DNA of 64,000 nt from Thermothelomyces thermophilus ATCC 42464 (Eukaryota; Ascomycota; Sordariomycetes; Sordariales; Chaetomiaceae). The position numbers and the translations under genes were made by a program. Under the pieces are notes generated by a model. That model did not search any database. It was not told the origin of the DNA and saw only the letters and a program-made list of their open reading frames with translations. The stretch spans positions 3,586,001 through 3,650,000 of the forward strand of contig NC_016478.1 of NCBI RefSeq assembly GCF_000226095.1, read 5' to 3'. Of the stretch, positions 32,324 to 44,000 are shown one piece after another; the first letter of the stretch is position 1; every line of letters starts with the position of its first letter.

Positions 32324-33531
32324 GTGGAAACTTTGGATCGATAGGGGACAGGAGCTGGATGTCTTTGGGTTTGACGCAAGGCAAGTCCGAAACGATGACG
32401 AGTCGGATCGTCGATAACGATAAGAGCTGGGAGCCCACCTAAACGACAGGGGAGTGGCCAGTTGTCGGGTTTGGCAGTTTGTTCAATGGCGGACAGTGCA
32501 GAGAAACACGGTGTTGCTGTAGGATCGTCTCTTCCCAACCCGTACTCCGTAAGGCTGAAACAAGTGGCGATTGGTGATATGTTGGATATTTGGTCTGAAT
32601 TACACTTGTAGGGGGACGAACGATTATGAAGGATGTCTCTTTAGTCGCTGATGCGACATGCCCTGGTGCTCAAGTAGGCTGAATCGGAGTAGCCTGGGGC
32701 AATCGATTGAGCCAGTTCAGATGCCCGTTAGTTACTGTGTTTTGTTTGAGTTGCAATCACGGTAGGGTGGCCCCAGGCGCGCAACTCTGGAGCTGAGTTT
32801 GCAATGCACGCACATACTGATAGGTTCAGACATGATACAGCGAACACTAGAGTTTGTGGAAGAAATGCATTTCACCTAGCTCCTCGCAGCCCAGTCAAAC
32901 GGTCCATTATAGATATACGAAGGGAGAAAAAAAACAAGAGAAACAAAAAAAATATACAGTCCGACTCTAGTTCAAACCACCATCGACTCTAAGGCCTCTT
33001 CTCTCCTGCGCTTCTCTCGGCTCACTTTCGTCTTTTTCTTTTCTCTAGCGATCACTGCGCCCATAGTATTGGATTCTTCAGTCCGGCAGAAGCACCACTG
33101 TTGAACCAGCACCTCTCGCCTAGCGAAACCGCCACAAACGCCGTCGTACCAGTCAAGGGAAGGCATGAAAAGAAGAAGAGAAAGAAGAAAATGGGGTCAT
33201 AAAATCGTCCAGGTCGTGCGCGCCACGCCTAAAACATGCCCGAGAACACCGAGGGAACAAGGCAAGCCAAAAAAAAAAAAAAAAAAAAAAAAATCAACAA
33301 CCGAACTCGCTCCCAACCGAGACACCAGGCTGCACAACGACAGTAGGGAGAAGAGAAAAAAAAAAGTAGCGCCTGCAAAGAGAAAAAAGCCAAGCAAGCA
33401 ACCAACCTTCTCTTGTAATCCCAACGCTCGGGTACCCCGGGTACAAGAATAAATATTCAAGCGGCAATGCCATGGGGATGTAAACACATCTTGGTAGCCG
33501 CCGCGGTCTAAGGACAGCAAATGCCTGGAAT
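32324..33531. other. Intergenic, no gene seen
   Basis: Likely 5' region of the ARMH3 gene and 3' end of the 665-aa gene. It holds TACTCCGTA at 32543-32551, A-rich stretches (about 32928-32952) and a 25-nt A run at 33269-33293. No ORF has coding bias. Confidence 0.55.
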
Positions 33532-35529
33532 CTAAACCCCCCAGCTGCCCCTTCGCTCCTGCACGCCCCAGGCCAGCGGGCTGATGGAGTTGAGATCGGG
33601 ATGTTGGCGGGCCCATTCGTAGACGTACAGCTTGAGCGCCTTCCAGCGGGGGCAACGGTCCTCCTCGCGGACGCCGTCCTTGGCCTCGGTGAGCATGATG
33701 TGGCCCGTGGCCCCGACCTTCTTCTTCTCGCCGTTCGCGTCGCCCTCTCTGTTGGCCGCCCCGTTGGCGCCCCACAGCCCCGCCATGACGGCCTCGTCCT
33801 CCTTCTCCAGCTCGGCGATCCCGATCCGGCTGATCTTGCTCAGCTCCTCGTCGTACTGCCGCGCCGTCGCCGGGTACCCCAGCGAGAGGTAGTTGTACAC
33901 CTGCGTGACGAAGTGGTCGTCGAACTCGGCCGCGATCTTCTCCTCGAGGTCGGCTGCCGCCTTCTCCTTCTTGAGCTTCTCGTCCAGGGCGTGCATGTTT
34001 TGCAGCATGTGGAGCCCCTTGGGTTCCTGCGACTTGGTGCGGTGTTCGGGCACGGCCCCGGGAACCGAAGGAGTGCTTGCGCGGCTGCTGCCACCGCGTC
34101 CATCGATGGAAGCGGGCTCCTCGCACAGCGGGGATGACGCGGACCCGGCGGCCTCGCGCGCGAAGTAGTCCTTGTCGCGGTTGCTGCTGCTGCTGGTGGG
34201 GGAGTCGGGCTGCGGCGTGTGGAGCATGGCCGGGCGCTCCGCCGGCGCAAGATTCTTGCTCGGGTCGGGGTTGTAGCAGTACCCGCGCCACAGGCCGCGC
34301 TGCTCGGTCGGGTCGCGGTTCTGCTCTTCGGAAGTCGCGCCTGCGGTCATTTCCCAGAAGTGGGTGGGCTCGAGCTTGGTCTGCTTGGGCGAGGGGCACC
34401 GCCGGAAAGTGAGGTCGGCGCCTAGCATGGGTGGGGAGGCCTTGAGGCGAAGACGATGTTGCCGGCGAGCCCGCTCGAGAGACATGTCGCGCTCTGCGGG
34501 ATAGGGCGCGAAGGGGCTGTGGTTGCGAAAGCTGGTCTCCGGGGGGATCTGTGAGGCAGGGGCGTAGGCCATAGCGCCGGCCTTGCCGGTGGGCGCGGAG
34601 GGGATGTAGGGCATGAAGCTCTCACCGATGGGGCGGATTGGCGGCGGCGATTCCGGGGGTACGTAGGGCATTGTCGACTCGCCGATGGTGGGAAGGGGAG
34701 ACTCGTCTCGGAGAAGGGGCATGGGCGAGTCGCCGGCGGGGCTGAGAGAGCCAGACGAGGGCCGCCGTGACGTCCATATGGGGGAGCTGGCGATGGATGT
34801 TCGCTGCGTCCTGGTCAAGCCCATGGCGTCGCTCGGCGGGCCGTCAATGCTCATGTTGTCGAGATCCCACGTGTCCACGCGGCTCTGTGACCGCGCGCGC
34901 TGGAGCTTCATCGCGTGTTCCTGCATCTCCTTGAAGGCCCAGCCCATGTCCTCCTGAGACGAGTTCCGCCGCGACTGTAAGGGGTTCCAGGGCCCTCTTG
35001 TCAATGGTCGCCCCCGGGGGCTGTCATCATCCGAACCCTCGCCCATGTAGTAGTGCTCAGCGCCGCCTATCCTCTGCCCGCTGTTGGGGAAGGCACTCAT
35101 GGCCACCTCCTGGAGCTTCCTCTGTGCATCTCGGGCGGCCAGGTCGAAGACACCGCCGGCAATCTCGTCGTCGCATGACTCCCGCCGGCCGTGGCCTCTC
35201 TGGGCTGGCCGCTCCTCGGTTGGTGGCCCATGGCCGAATCGTTTTCGGGCTTTGGGGGCGTAGATGTGGTTGGTATAGGGCGTGATATCAGTCTTGTCGG
35301 TATGCTTGGTCGCGGGTCCCTCGTCGCCTGCTCGTCTAACCCGGCGGACGGAAGACTCGACTAGCTGGGGAGCAAACTTTCGCTTCTCGCGGGGCGGTGG
35401 GGTCGGCGAGCGCGGTGAAGGACTGGGTGTAGGCTCGCCGGTCGGAATGGTCTTTCGGTAGCGCTCAAAGGTGGTTTCAATGGGGATAGGAGCAAACCTC
35501 GCCCGCGGCCGCTCCTTTGTGCTCGCCAT
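33532..35529 (-). CDS. Conserved low-complexity protein, unknown function
   Basis: A single exon of 665 residues, ATG with good context. Most of the chain is Pro/Ser/Arg-rich and disordered. Several proline-rich repeats (PLPTIGESTMPYVPP, RPIGESFMPYIPS) lie near 275-315. A helical, charged segment near 520-555 (MHALDEKLKKEKAAADLEEKIAAEFDD) leads into a conserved block, FVTQVYNYLSLGYPATARQYDEEL, with a helix-rich, LisH-like look, and a C-terminal block (WKALKLYVYEWARQHPDLNS). The C-terminus looks the most conserved part. I do not recognise a named family. A role in protein interaction or dimerisation is inference from the LisH-like block. Confidence 0.82.
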   Translation of the reverse strand: MASTKERPRARFAPIPIETTFERYRKTIPTGEPTPSPSPRSPTPPPREKRKFAPQLVESSVRRVRRAGDEGPATKHTDKTDITPYTNHIYAPKARKRFGHGPPTEERPAQRGHGRRESCDDEIAGGVFDLAARDAQRKLQEVAMSAFPNSGQRIGGAEHYYMGEGSDDDSPRGRPLTRGPWNPLQSRRNSSQEDMGWAFKEMQEHAMKLQRARSQSRVDTWDLDNMSIDGPPSDAMGLTRTQRTSIASSPIWTSRRPSSGSLSPAGDSPMPLLRDESPLPTIGESTMPYVPPESPPPIRPIGESFMPYIPSAPTGKAGAMAYAPASQIPPETSFRNHSPFAPYPAERDMSLERARRQHRLRLKASPPMLGADLTFRRCPSPKQTKLEPTHFWEMTAGATSEEQNRDPTEQRGLWRGYCYNPDPSKNLAPAERPAMLHTPQPDSPTSSSSNRDKDYFAREAAGSASSPLCEEPASIDGRGGSSRASTPSVPGAVPEHRTKSQEPKGLHMLQNMHALDEKLKKEKAAADLEEKIAAEFDDHFVTQVYNYLSLGYPATARQYDEELSKISRIGIAELEKEDEAVMAGLWGANGAANREGDANGEKKKVGATGHIMLTEAKDGVREEDRCPRWKALKLYVYEWARQHPDLNSISPLAWGVQERRGSWGV

Positions 35530-38500
35530 TCGAGGATCGTGATGTTTGGTATCCTCTTCTCAGCTGTTATACTATGTGCGAACCGGACCGGACCAAGGGC
35601 AGTATGGTCAGTCGGTGATCGGATCGATAAGTCAGCGGTGGACTAGTCAGTCAGTGGTGCAAATCCCAAGTCGGTGTTGGTGGGGTTCTGTTCTTGTCCA
35701 CTTTTTTTCGATTGTCGTCTCCCTTTGTATGCCCACTGCAGTTTTGAGGTGCAGTAAATATGAACAAAAAAAAAAGAGAGAGAGAGAGGCTTGATTGCTT
35801 GTCCTGTGCCCGCAGTACCGCACACAAGTAGTTTTGTATTGTGACCGATAACTAATGCCAGGAACCACGATGTGGGGGGCAGGCAGTGCGACTGGTCACA
35901 GGAAGTGGCCGAAGCGGGTATAGCAACATGGGGATGCACTTTAGCTGTGCCCGCCAACCTCTTACCGCTGTGTCCGAAACCCAGGTGCCAGGTGGGATGG
36001 CTAGTGGGGTCAAGCTGCAGTATGTACTGGTACAGTACCGTGTGAGCTGCACTCCACTAAGGCTTTGTCTAAATCTCTCCCTACGACCGTAATACCGCGT
36101 GACCTACGGCCTCGTGTTTTGCGGTAACAGGAAGACACGAAGAGGCGAGTAAAAAAGCCCTGAACAAAGCGGAACTAGTGTACCCTTATTGATTACCACC
36201 TGAGCAGGCCAACCGCCACAGCAAGAAATGCATCAATTGAAAGGTTAAGGTAAGCTGGGTGCACCTGTGAGAGAAAATCGAAGCACCCCGTATCGGGAAC
36301 TTAGCTACGTAACTAACTTGATCTTCCCGATTAGTTATTTAGGCCAAAATTGTCATCAACCTCAGGCGTGCCGTATAATTTTACTGTGCATATGCACACG
36401 GCGGTCATTTTCCACAAGTTGTCCGGGCGTATACAGAGTATGTACGGAGTACACTACTTGTGTAAAATAAGCGGGGCACGTCGCAGTTTCCTCCTCGCTT
36501 GTCAAGCTCACCCAAGCACTCGGGCACTCGGCCGCCTGTCAATACAACATGCGGCAAGCGCCTTGACATCATCCCACCCGTCAGATCAGGCTTCGCTGCG
36601 GGTTGACGTCCCGAGCGCAAGGCACGACTGCGAATGTTGGGCGCTGATCTAATTGCCTTACCTGGTATCCCAAGGCGTCTAAGGGTCCCTCTCTGGTATC
36701 TCTCGGTTACGACGGAAGACAAAGGTTTTTGAGAGAAGGATCGGGTCAGTCCACTACAAAACTGGGACCTCGATCCTCCCGGTCGCTGCTCTCCGTGTAT
36801 CAGGTTTATACAGGGTAATTATGGATATGTCGGCCTTCTTCATATCTCGGCTGTCCACCCAACTCGTCCGAACCAGCTCGGTCTACTCCGCATGCAGACA
36901 GTGAACAGGAAGGTGCCCTGGATTCAGTGGGGATGCAAACCAGACGATTTCCACTATGTCGTTGGTGGCCGCCCACGCTGGTCCCTTGGTTGATAAGGTC
37001 CCCTCCCCAAAAAAAAAAAATTCCCCATCACCCAACTGCCTTTCTGGTTACGAAGCCCAGTGACGAAATCAGACAGCGCGGGCAACAGTGGAGCCTGAAG
37101 GTCGCCACCTTCAGGGTCGAGGCGAATGCTCTGCTCAGGTGGTGGCTCGCGTTGCTGAGTGTAGTACAGTACCTAGCAGACCCTCGCCTCCGTCTTGAGG
37201 ATCGGACGTTTACTACGGAGTAGCCGGCTTTGCTCCACGGAAAAACAGCTTCAATGTCAGGTGCTGTAGGATACCTCCATGACCAACTGCCCCCAAGTTT
37301 CGGCTCGCAATCCGGCGGTACCAAGCCTGGTATTTCTAAGCCGGCGTTCGCAGTTACGCTATCGAAGGGCATCCCACTCTGTTCCGGACGGCTATCCAAA
37401 AACAAGCATCAAGCGATTGGATGGCGAATGCTGTCGTTCCGGATACCGACGCCCGCGGGAGGGGCACCTAAAAAGGGGAACCAGGGTCAGACAGTTGCTT
37501 GCCGGAATGTTACCCCACACCTCTGCTCTCACCGCTACCCACACCCACCTCGACGGCGACCATCCGAATTCCAGACGACGCATGAAAAGTCTGGAACGTG
37601 CACTCCAAGTTCATACACACTACACTAGTGTGCAGTATCCGTACTAGTATGCGCTACACTGCTACTAGTGTTGTAGTGTCGAGGACAGCGAGACTTTCAA
37701 CGTGGCAGCCTCTGTCAGCAGTCAGAACACTTAACTATGCCTCGGTTTCCTCCAGCCTCCAGGCCAGCTCCGGACGTTGAACCGGGGGTTGCCAGCGCAC
37801 ACGAGAAAACCCAATCCGAGGCAGCGCTAACGGCCAACAATGCCACTCGTCATCGGGGAGGTGCTCTGCGCAATCCGCGTGCTTTCTCGCTGGTCTGAAA
37901 CACCACTACTTTATCATCTTTGGGTTCTCTGCCGCCATAATTGTAAATCCTCTGTACGGAGTACTCTCGTCTTTTTGTGGCCTGCCTGAGCCGATCGCAG
38001 TTGCCGACGTCTCTCCCATTTAACACCGGTGTGCAAGGCAAAATGCTCAGTTCCCCATGGCCTTTGCTGACCGCCACGTCCCTCCGAACTGCCCTTGTCC
38101 TTGATGTCGGCAATGGTCCGATGGCGCACGATGGAGCGCTCGGGTATGGTAAGCGGTCTTCCGGGGACCATCGATTGGATGGCCGCCGTAGGCCTGCAGC
38201 CTCGCCGGCCGGGAGAGTTGATCAGCTGAGCAGGAGAGCAGGAGACACGCTCTCGTCGAATGTAATTGTAAAGTACATCCATACCTGACCGATATACGGA
38301 TACACTACGGAGTACCGACTCGAAATGTGAATCCGGCCTAGACATTTCACCTGACGGCGCTTGTGCATTACTTTGGAGTCGAGTCTTCAATCATCGTTCC
38401 GTGCACGGAGTTCATATATGTACTGTTCATACGGAGTACATATCTCCGTACCACCATCACTTCGCGCGTATTGTCGATTTCATTGATTAGTGTACACTAA

Positions 38501-38880
38501 AGTACATAGTACGCTGTGTCCAAAAAATTAGGAATGTTTGTCTCAGATATGACCTTTCAGGCCACGCCAACCAGTCCCCTCAAGGAAACAACTGGTCTGC
38601 GTGAAATCATGGCGATCACCAATTCAATGTTACCCCGGATTTCTTGGCTTTCTCGGAGTGTGGGGCAGAACTGAAGCCCACCCATCTTCACCGCTGGCTC
38701 AAGTTCTGCCGAACGCAGTGGGAGCTCCGGGAGCGTTGAAAGCAGTTTGCAGTAGGTGGCTATACGAAGGAGACAGTGCCTTGTTGAAACTATCTACAAA
38801 GGAGACAAAACGAGTGGTATTTATAGACAAAGGGACTGGCCAATGCGTTAAACAGCCTCATACAGCTGTGGCATGTATGT
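35530..38880. other. 3.4 kb gene-free region with recurrent TACGGAGTA
   Basis: No ORF shows coding bias. Exact TACGGAGTA is at 36443, 37214, 37955, 38306 and 38430, and an imperfect palindrome is at 37616-37678. The A+T content rises toward the transposon block. No tRNA or mobile element termini were recognised. Confidence 0.6.
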
Positions 38881-39316
38881 GGCTAATACTCTTAGAAGCT
38901 CTACAGCTTCTGACACACCCCCTAGTTAAAGGCGATAGTCGTTTAACTACTCTTTATAGTGATACTGTTCCTGGTGTTATATCCTTTGTCGCTCTTACCT
39001 CGATGGCTCCTTTAGGGGGCCTGCCTTCTGTATTCGGAAGTCTAAAAGAGTCGAGTATAGTAGAGCGATTCCTTTGAAGCTATAGATTAAATATAGCTAT
39101 CGTAGTCGTAGGAGTGACAGTATTACTAGTTTTAATTGTAACAATTAATAAGATAGTGCCTCTTATACTTAAATCAACGGATGACTTATCAGGTATGCCT
39201 GCTACAAATACTATAACTACTAGCAGGTCGACTCCTACTCCCATAATACCTCGAAAGCGTAAGCGTACTAAAGCTTCTAAACTAGCTTCCAAACCGTAAG
39301 TATTCTAGTCATGTTA
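38881..39316. other. AT-rich remnant flanking the first retrotransposon
   Basis: Composition shifts abruptly to AT-rich here. A plus-strand frame (39114-39299) ends in a basic tail (PRKRKRTKASKL). It borders the TGTTA target duplication, so it is part of the sequence into which the element inserted. Its identity is not known; it may be the outer part of the older Copia element. Confidence 0.45.
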
Positions 39317-39744
39317 TGTCACGGAAATATACATGCAGATGCCGCCTGAGCCACTGGCACGAACGGGCCAATCAAGCCGAAGGAATGATGGACCAATCAG
39401 GACGGGATCACGCTTGGCAAGAAATGATCCCAGCAGAGGATCACTAGCTCACGATATGAGCCAGGTAAGCTAGTATAAATGATCACCACGACTGCTAGTG
39501 ATCCTAGGATTATATATACATATAGATAGTCACTCATTATAGTAGACTCTGGGAGTTTACCAGTGGTAACAATCATAATTATAGTACTTATACTAAGTAT
39601 TGCTAATTACTATAAGAGATAACTCTAAATGTTGTTATAAACCCTTTAGCTTTACCAAATCCCTTAGATGACCTGCCTACTTATCCTGCTTTACCTACCT
39701 CTATCTAGACCCTTTTAGAAGAAGTCTGAGTTAGGTTCGTTATA
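39317..39744 (+). repeat. 5' LTR of copy 1
   Basis: 428 bp, TGTCACGG to TTCGTTATA (intact form ends CACA). It contains a TATA-rich stretch (about 39512-39523) and the sequence AGTGGTAACAA at 39562-39572, which pairs with the primer-binding site. Confidence 0.93.
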
Positions 39745-39746
39745 CG

Positions 39747-39757
39747 TTGTTACTACT
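39747..39757 (+). other. Primer-binding site of copy 1 (self-priming type)
   Basis: TTGTTACTACT lies 2 nt after the LTR. Except for one C-to-T change it is the reverse complement of AGTGGTAACAA in the LTR, and it does not begin TGG as tRNA-primed sites do. This is the Tf1-type arrangement. Confidence 0.7.
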
Positions 39758-39771
39758 CCCTTTGTTCTATT

Positions 39772-41044
39772 ATAGTTTAGAACGGAGGTAACTTCGACCT
39801 CGATATCGATATAGCTACTAACGTCACGGCCGAATAGCTGCTTACTTAGCTTAGTTAACTCTAGTAGCGGATCTAGGAGTTAGACTAGAGAGATAAGGCT
39901 ACTTAAGCTTAAATCAAGGAACTCGAGAACTACGAAAAGTACTTGTAGAAGTTAGTTAACAAGGCCTACGCCAAAATCGAGACGCTCGAGACCGCTAAAG
40001 CGAAGCGTATTAAGATCAAACTACCTAGCAAATATAAAGGAACTAAGGAGGATCTTGTAGGATTCCTAATAAACCTCTGATCCTACTTCTGGCTTAACGA
40101 TGACAAGTTTCTAGATAATAAAGCTAAAGTCCTTTATATAGCTATGAGACTAGAGGGCAAGGCACTTAGATAGTTTAAGCCTATATAGAACGACTACCTT
40201 ACTAAGGAAGACGAAGATAACCAAGATATATTTATATAGGTAGTCTTCCGATCTTATAACTATTTTGAAGAAGAGCTTTGGAAAGTTTTTAGTAATAAAG
40301 ATAAGAAGATTTATATATAAGAAAGACTCGCTAATCTCTGATAGACCAAGTTAGTAGCTTCCTACACTGTATAGTTTAGATAGGACATACTTAAGTCTTA
40401 GCTTAACGACAAGGCGTTAATATAACTATTCTATAACGGCCTAAAGGAAAAGGTTAAGGACAAGCTATATAAGTATAATCGGCCTAAGACTCTAGACAAA
40501 TATATCGTACAGGCTATTAGAATCGATAATCGACTCTATATACGAGAGTAGCAGAAACGAGGTCAAATAAATAGAACCATAGTTAAGGCTAATAATAAGA
40601 AAAAGCAAGCGTATATTAGTACCTCGTATAGGACGTACCCTAGAGCTATAGATATAGATATAGCGTAGAAGTAGGACTAGAAGAAGACGACTAAAGACAA
40701 GTCCAATGTTACCTACTATAACTATAGAAAGAAAGGGCACTATAAGCAAGAATGCTAGAGCCTAAAGAAAGAATGGAAACTAACCCCTAGAAAGGAAATT
40801 ATAACTATTGACGAAACTACTAAGGATGTTATTAAAGTAGCGGCTACAAGCTACAAAGACAAGGATAGTAACATGGACAGTCCTAGATATAATGATAATA
40901 GTAAAGATAAACAAGCACTATACTCCGAACTGGTTACTATAGACCTAGAGACAGGACTTGCTAAATAGGACATAGCAGGAAAATATACACCGCCAGTTTC
41001 AATTCTCCTAGCCTTAAGGCAGTGGGGCTTTATAGTTATATAAA
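39772..41044 (+). pseudogene. Gag pseudogene of copy 1
   Basis: The frame starts at an ATA that is ATG in copy 2. It runs through a Gag-like helical region to a zinc knuckle at about 40711-40755, read as YYNYRKKGHYKQEC; two of the knuckle cysteines are Tyr from TGC/TGT changed to TAT/TAC. Many in-frame stops. Confidence 0.8.
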
Positions 41045-44000
41045 GGTAGGATAGATCGTAGATAACTAATACCTAAGGAATTAAAAGACCTAGACCTAAT
41101 GTTCTATTCCTCTAGGAACGAATCGAATAGTATTATAATGAAGTTTTTCGGCTTAATACGGAGCTGCGTAAACAGGATAGGCGCTTGATTTGACTTGCCT
41201 ACTAGAGCAATAGAATGAGGGACAAAATAAAGGAACTCCAACGTATCGTAGAAACCATCAAAGGAGAACAGCCTATAATATACGATAGGCCTAAAAGCTA
41301 CGCCAAGTATCTTGACGGCTAACAACTTAGCAACGACATATAGAACCTAGAATACTAGTTTATACGAGCAAACCGCGGAAAAGACAAGCGTATATAGGAA
41401 AGCTACTAGAAGAAACACTCCTATGTCAGCACTAGAGTACCTACAGTCTATATACAATAGGAAGGATTTAGGAAAGAATTCTAATACCTCCTAGGCAACG
41501 CCACACGACTACACCCTCGACACGAGGCACATACACAAGTGCCCTAGTTCCAGTATATGGCACACGAATGCCGATACCACTTCCGCGACAAATTCGAAAA
41601 CAATTACTAGCCGACTCGACAAGGAAATGAGGACAGAAGCTTATACCCTATGGAATAGGTCTACGATATAGGAAATAGAGCGGCCGAATTACTCTAGAAG
41701 ATCGAAGCTTGTGATCTAGAAAGCATTATAATAGTTCTAAGACGAGCCTAGCCTAGGTACTACGGAACTAGACAAGACATATAGGACTCGTACTAGAGTA
41801 ACGATTACCTCTATTATATAGATAAAAAGAAATTGCGAATTCAGGAGCTTTAGATAAAGCTATAGCACATATAATAGAAAGCAGAACGGACCTAATGGTA
41901 AGAAGCTATAAGCACTTAATGGCTTATAGAAATAAGTATAATTGACGAAGCCGCTATTAGCCGAATGACTAAAGAGGTTAGCACTAACCTAGAAAACAGG
42001 TCAGGGCCCTTCGAGGGGCCTAGAAACCATTAACGCCTGTATAGCGGCGAGTAGTAGCATAGTATAGGAGGGACTGGCACAAGAGACCACTATATCGAGA
42101 CCTCCTAGTAGAAACATAGGAAATCGCTACAATCTTTAGACGATAGTAGCAAGACAAGCGATTATAGATAATAGTATAGTAGAAATAGCATGAAATGCTT
42201 GTACTAGTAGATAGTAGAGCCGAGATAAACCTAATTTTGCTAATATTTATAAATTAGCTATAGATACCCTAGAGAATAAAGCAGAAGTATAGCATAGTTA
42301 AAGGGCCATTTCTAATACAATAGGTATATAGGGAGACCGAACCGATCGATATCACTATAGTAGGGAAGACTATAGTAGTTATATTTAGCATTATAGATAT
42401 AGGTAACAATAAAGATATAATATTAGGGTTACTATAGTATAAAGATTATAACCTAGACATTAGCTAGAAGAATAATAGCTACCTATAACCCCAAATAGAG
42501 TTATATTCGACTAGCAAGATAGGGAGCGTATAAGGATCACGAGCAGACAATACTTAGGGGAAGGCATGTCCTACAGATCCACTGCAAGAGACAGACAGTA
42601 GCAGGCAGACCACTATAGACTCTAAAAGAGGCAGTATAACGACATCGATATCACGACAGGAGGAACAAGCTAAACTGCCAATAGCTGTTCTCTCTGTTGA
42701 CGAATGCGGAGCATTGTAATTAGAGCAATAGGTTAAGATAGGAGAAATCGCTAGTATTGCTATAGATAGAACCAAGTTCGTATACTATTAGAAAATCGAG
42801 AAACGAGACAAGACTAGGAAAGTACCGAAGGAATATAAAGGATACCTAGCATTCGAACCGAAGTATCTAGAAGGATTACTAGAATATAGCCTATAGGATC
42901 ACGAGATCAAGCTTAAGAAAGGAGCATGACTAAAGTTCTTCAAGATTTACTATACAAGCTAGATATAGAACGAAGAACTTAAGCGATATTTAGAGGAAAA
43001 CCTTTGAAGAGGATATATCTACCTGTTGACATCGCTAGTAGGCTACCTAATCCTATTTGTGCCTAAGAAAGATAGAAAGCTATAGTTATATGTCGACTAT
43101 TGGCAACTTAACAAATAGACCGTGAAAAACCGATACCTGTTACTGCTAATCTTACGGCTCCGAGATCAGTTAGCAGGAGCCTAATATTTCACACGTCTTG
43201 ACTTGCTATCGGCCTATAACTATATATAGATTAAAGAAGGCGACAAGTGGAAAACGGCCTTTAGGATACCCTATAGCTACTATAAGTACCTTATTATGCT
43301 ATTCGGACTTACAAACGCGCCGGCAACGTTCTAAGCCCTAATTAATCAAGCTATCTAACCCTTTCTCGACAAATTTATAATATATTATCTTAATGATATA
43401 CTTATCTTCTCTAAGACAATAGATAAACACCGGAAGCACGTGAAAGTAGTGCTAGACGCGCTATATATGTACAAGCTATTAGTTAACAAGGAAAAGAGCA
43501 AATTCCACGTTAGGAAGACGGTGTTTTTAGGATACAAGATATCCCTAGGACAAATCTAGATAGAACCCTTAAAGGTTAAAGCTATTAAGAATTGGCTATA
43601 ACCGATGTTAGTTATAGAAGTACAAAGCTTCATCAGATTTATAAACTTCTACCGGATGTTTATTAGGAACTTTAGAGCGATTATACGACCTTTATACAAA
43701 CTTACCAAGAAGAATACTAAATTCCAATAGGAAGAATAACATGAGCAAGCATTTATACAGATTTGTAACGCCATTACCAAAGATCTAGTACTAGTACTAC
43801 CAGACCCTAAGAAGCCATTTGAGGTAGAAACGGACACTTTAGACTACGCTATTAGAGGACAATTAGGACAATGAGACAGACAAGGAAAGCTATATCCTAT
43901 AGCCTTCTTTTTAAAGAAGCTTAATAGATTATATCTTAATTATCCGATCTATAACAAGGAACTACTTGCAATTATTAAAGCTTTTAAGGAATAGCGACTA

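Noticed and set aside
38601-39077. 158-codon plus-strand frame
   Set aside because: Begins with GTG, crosses the composition border and shows no known domain.
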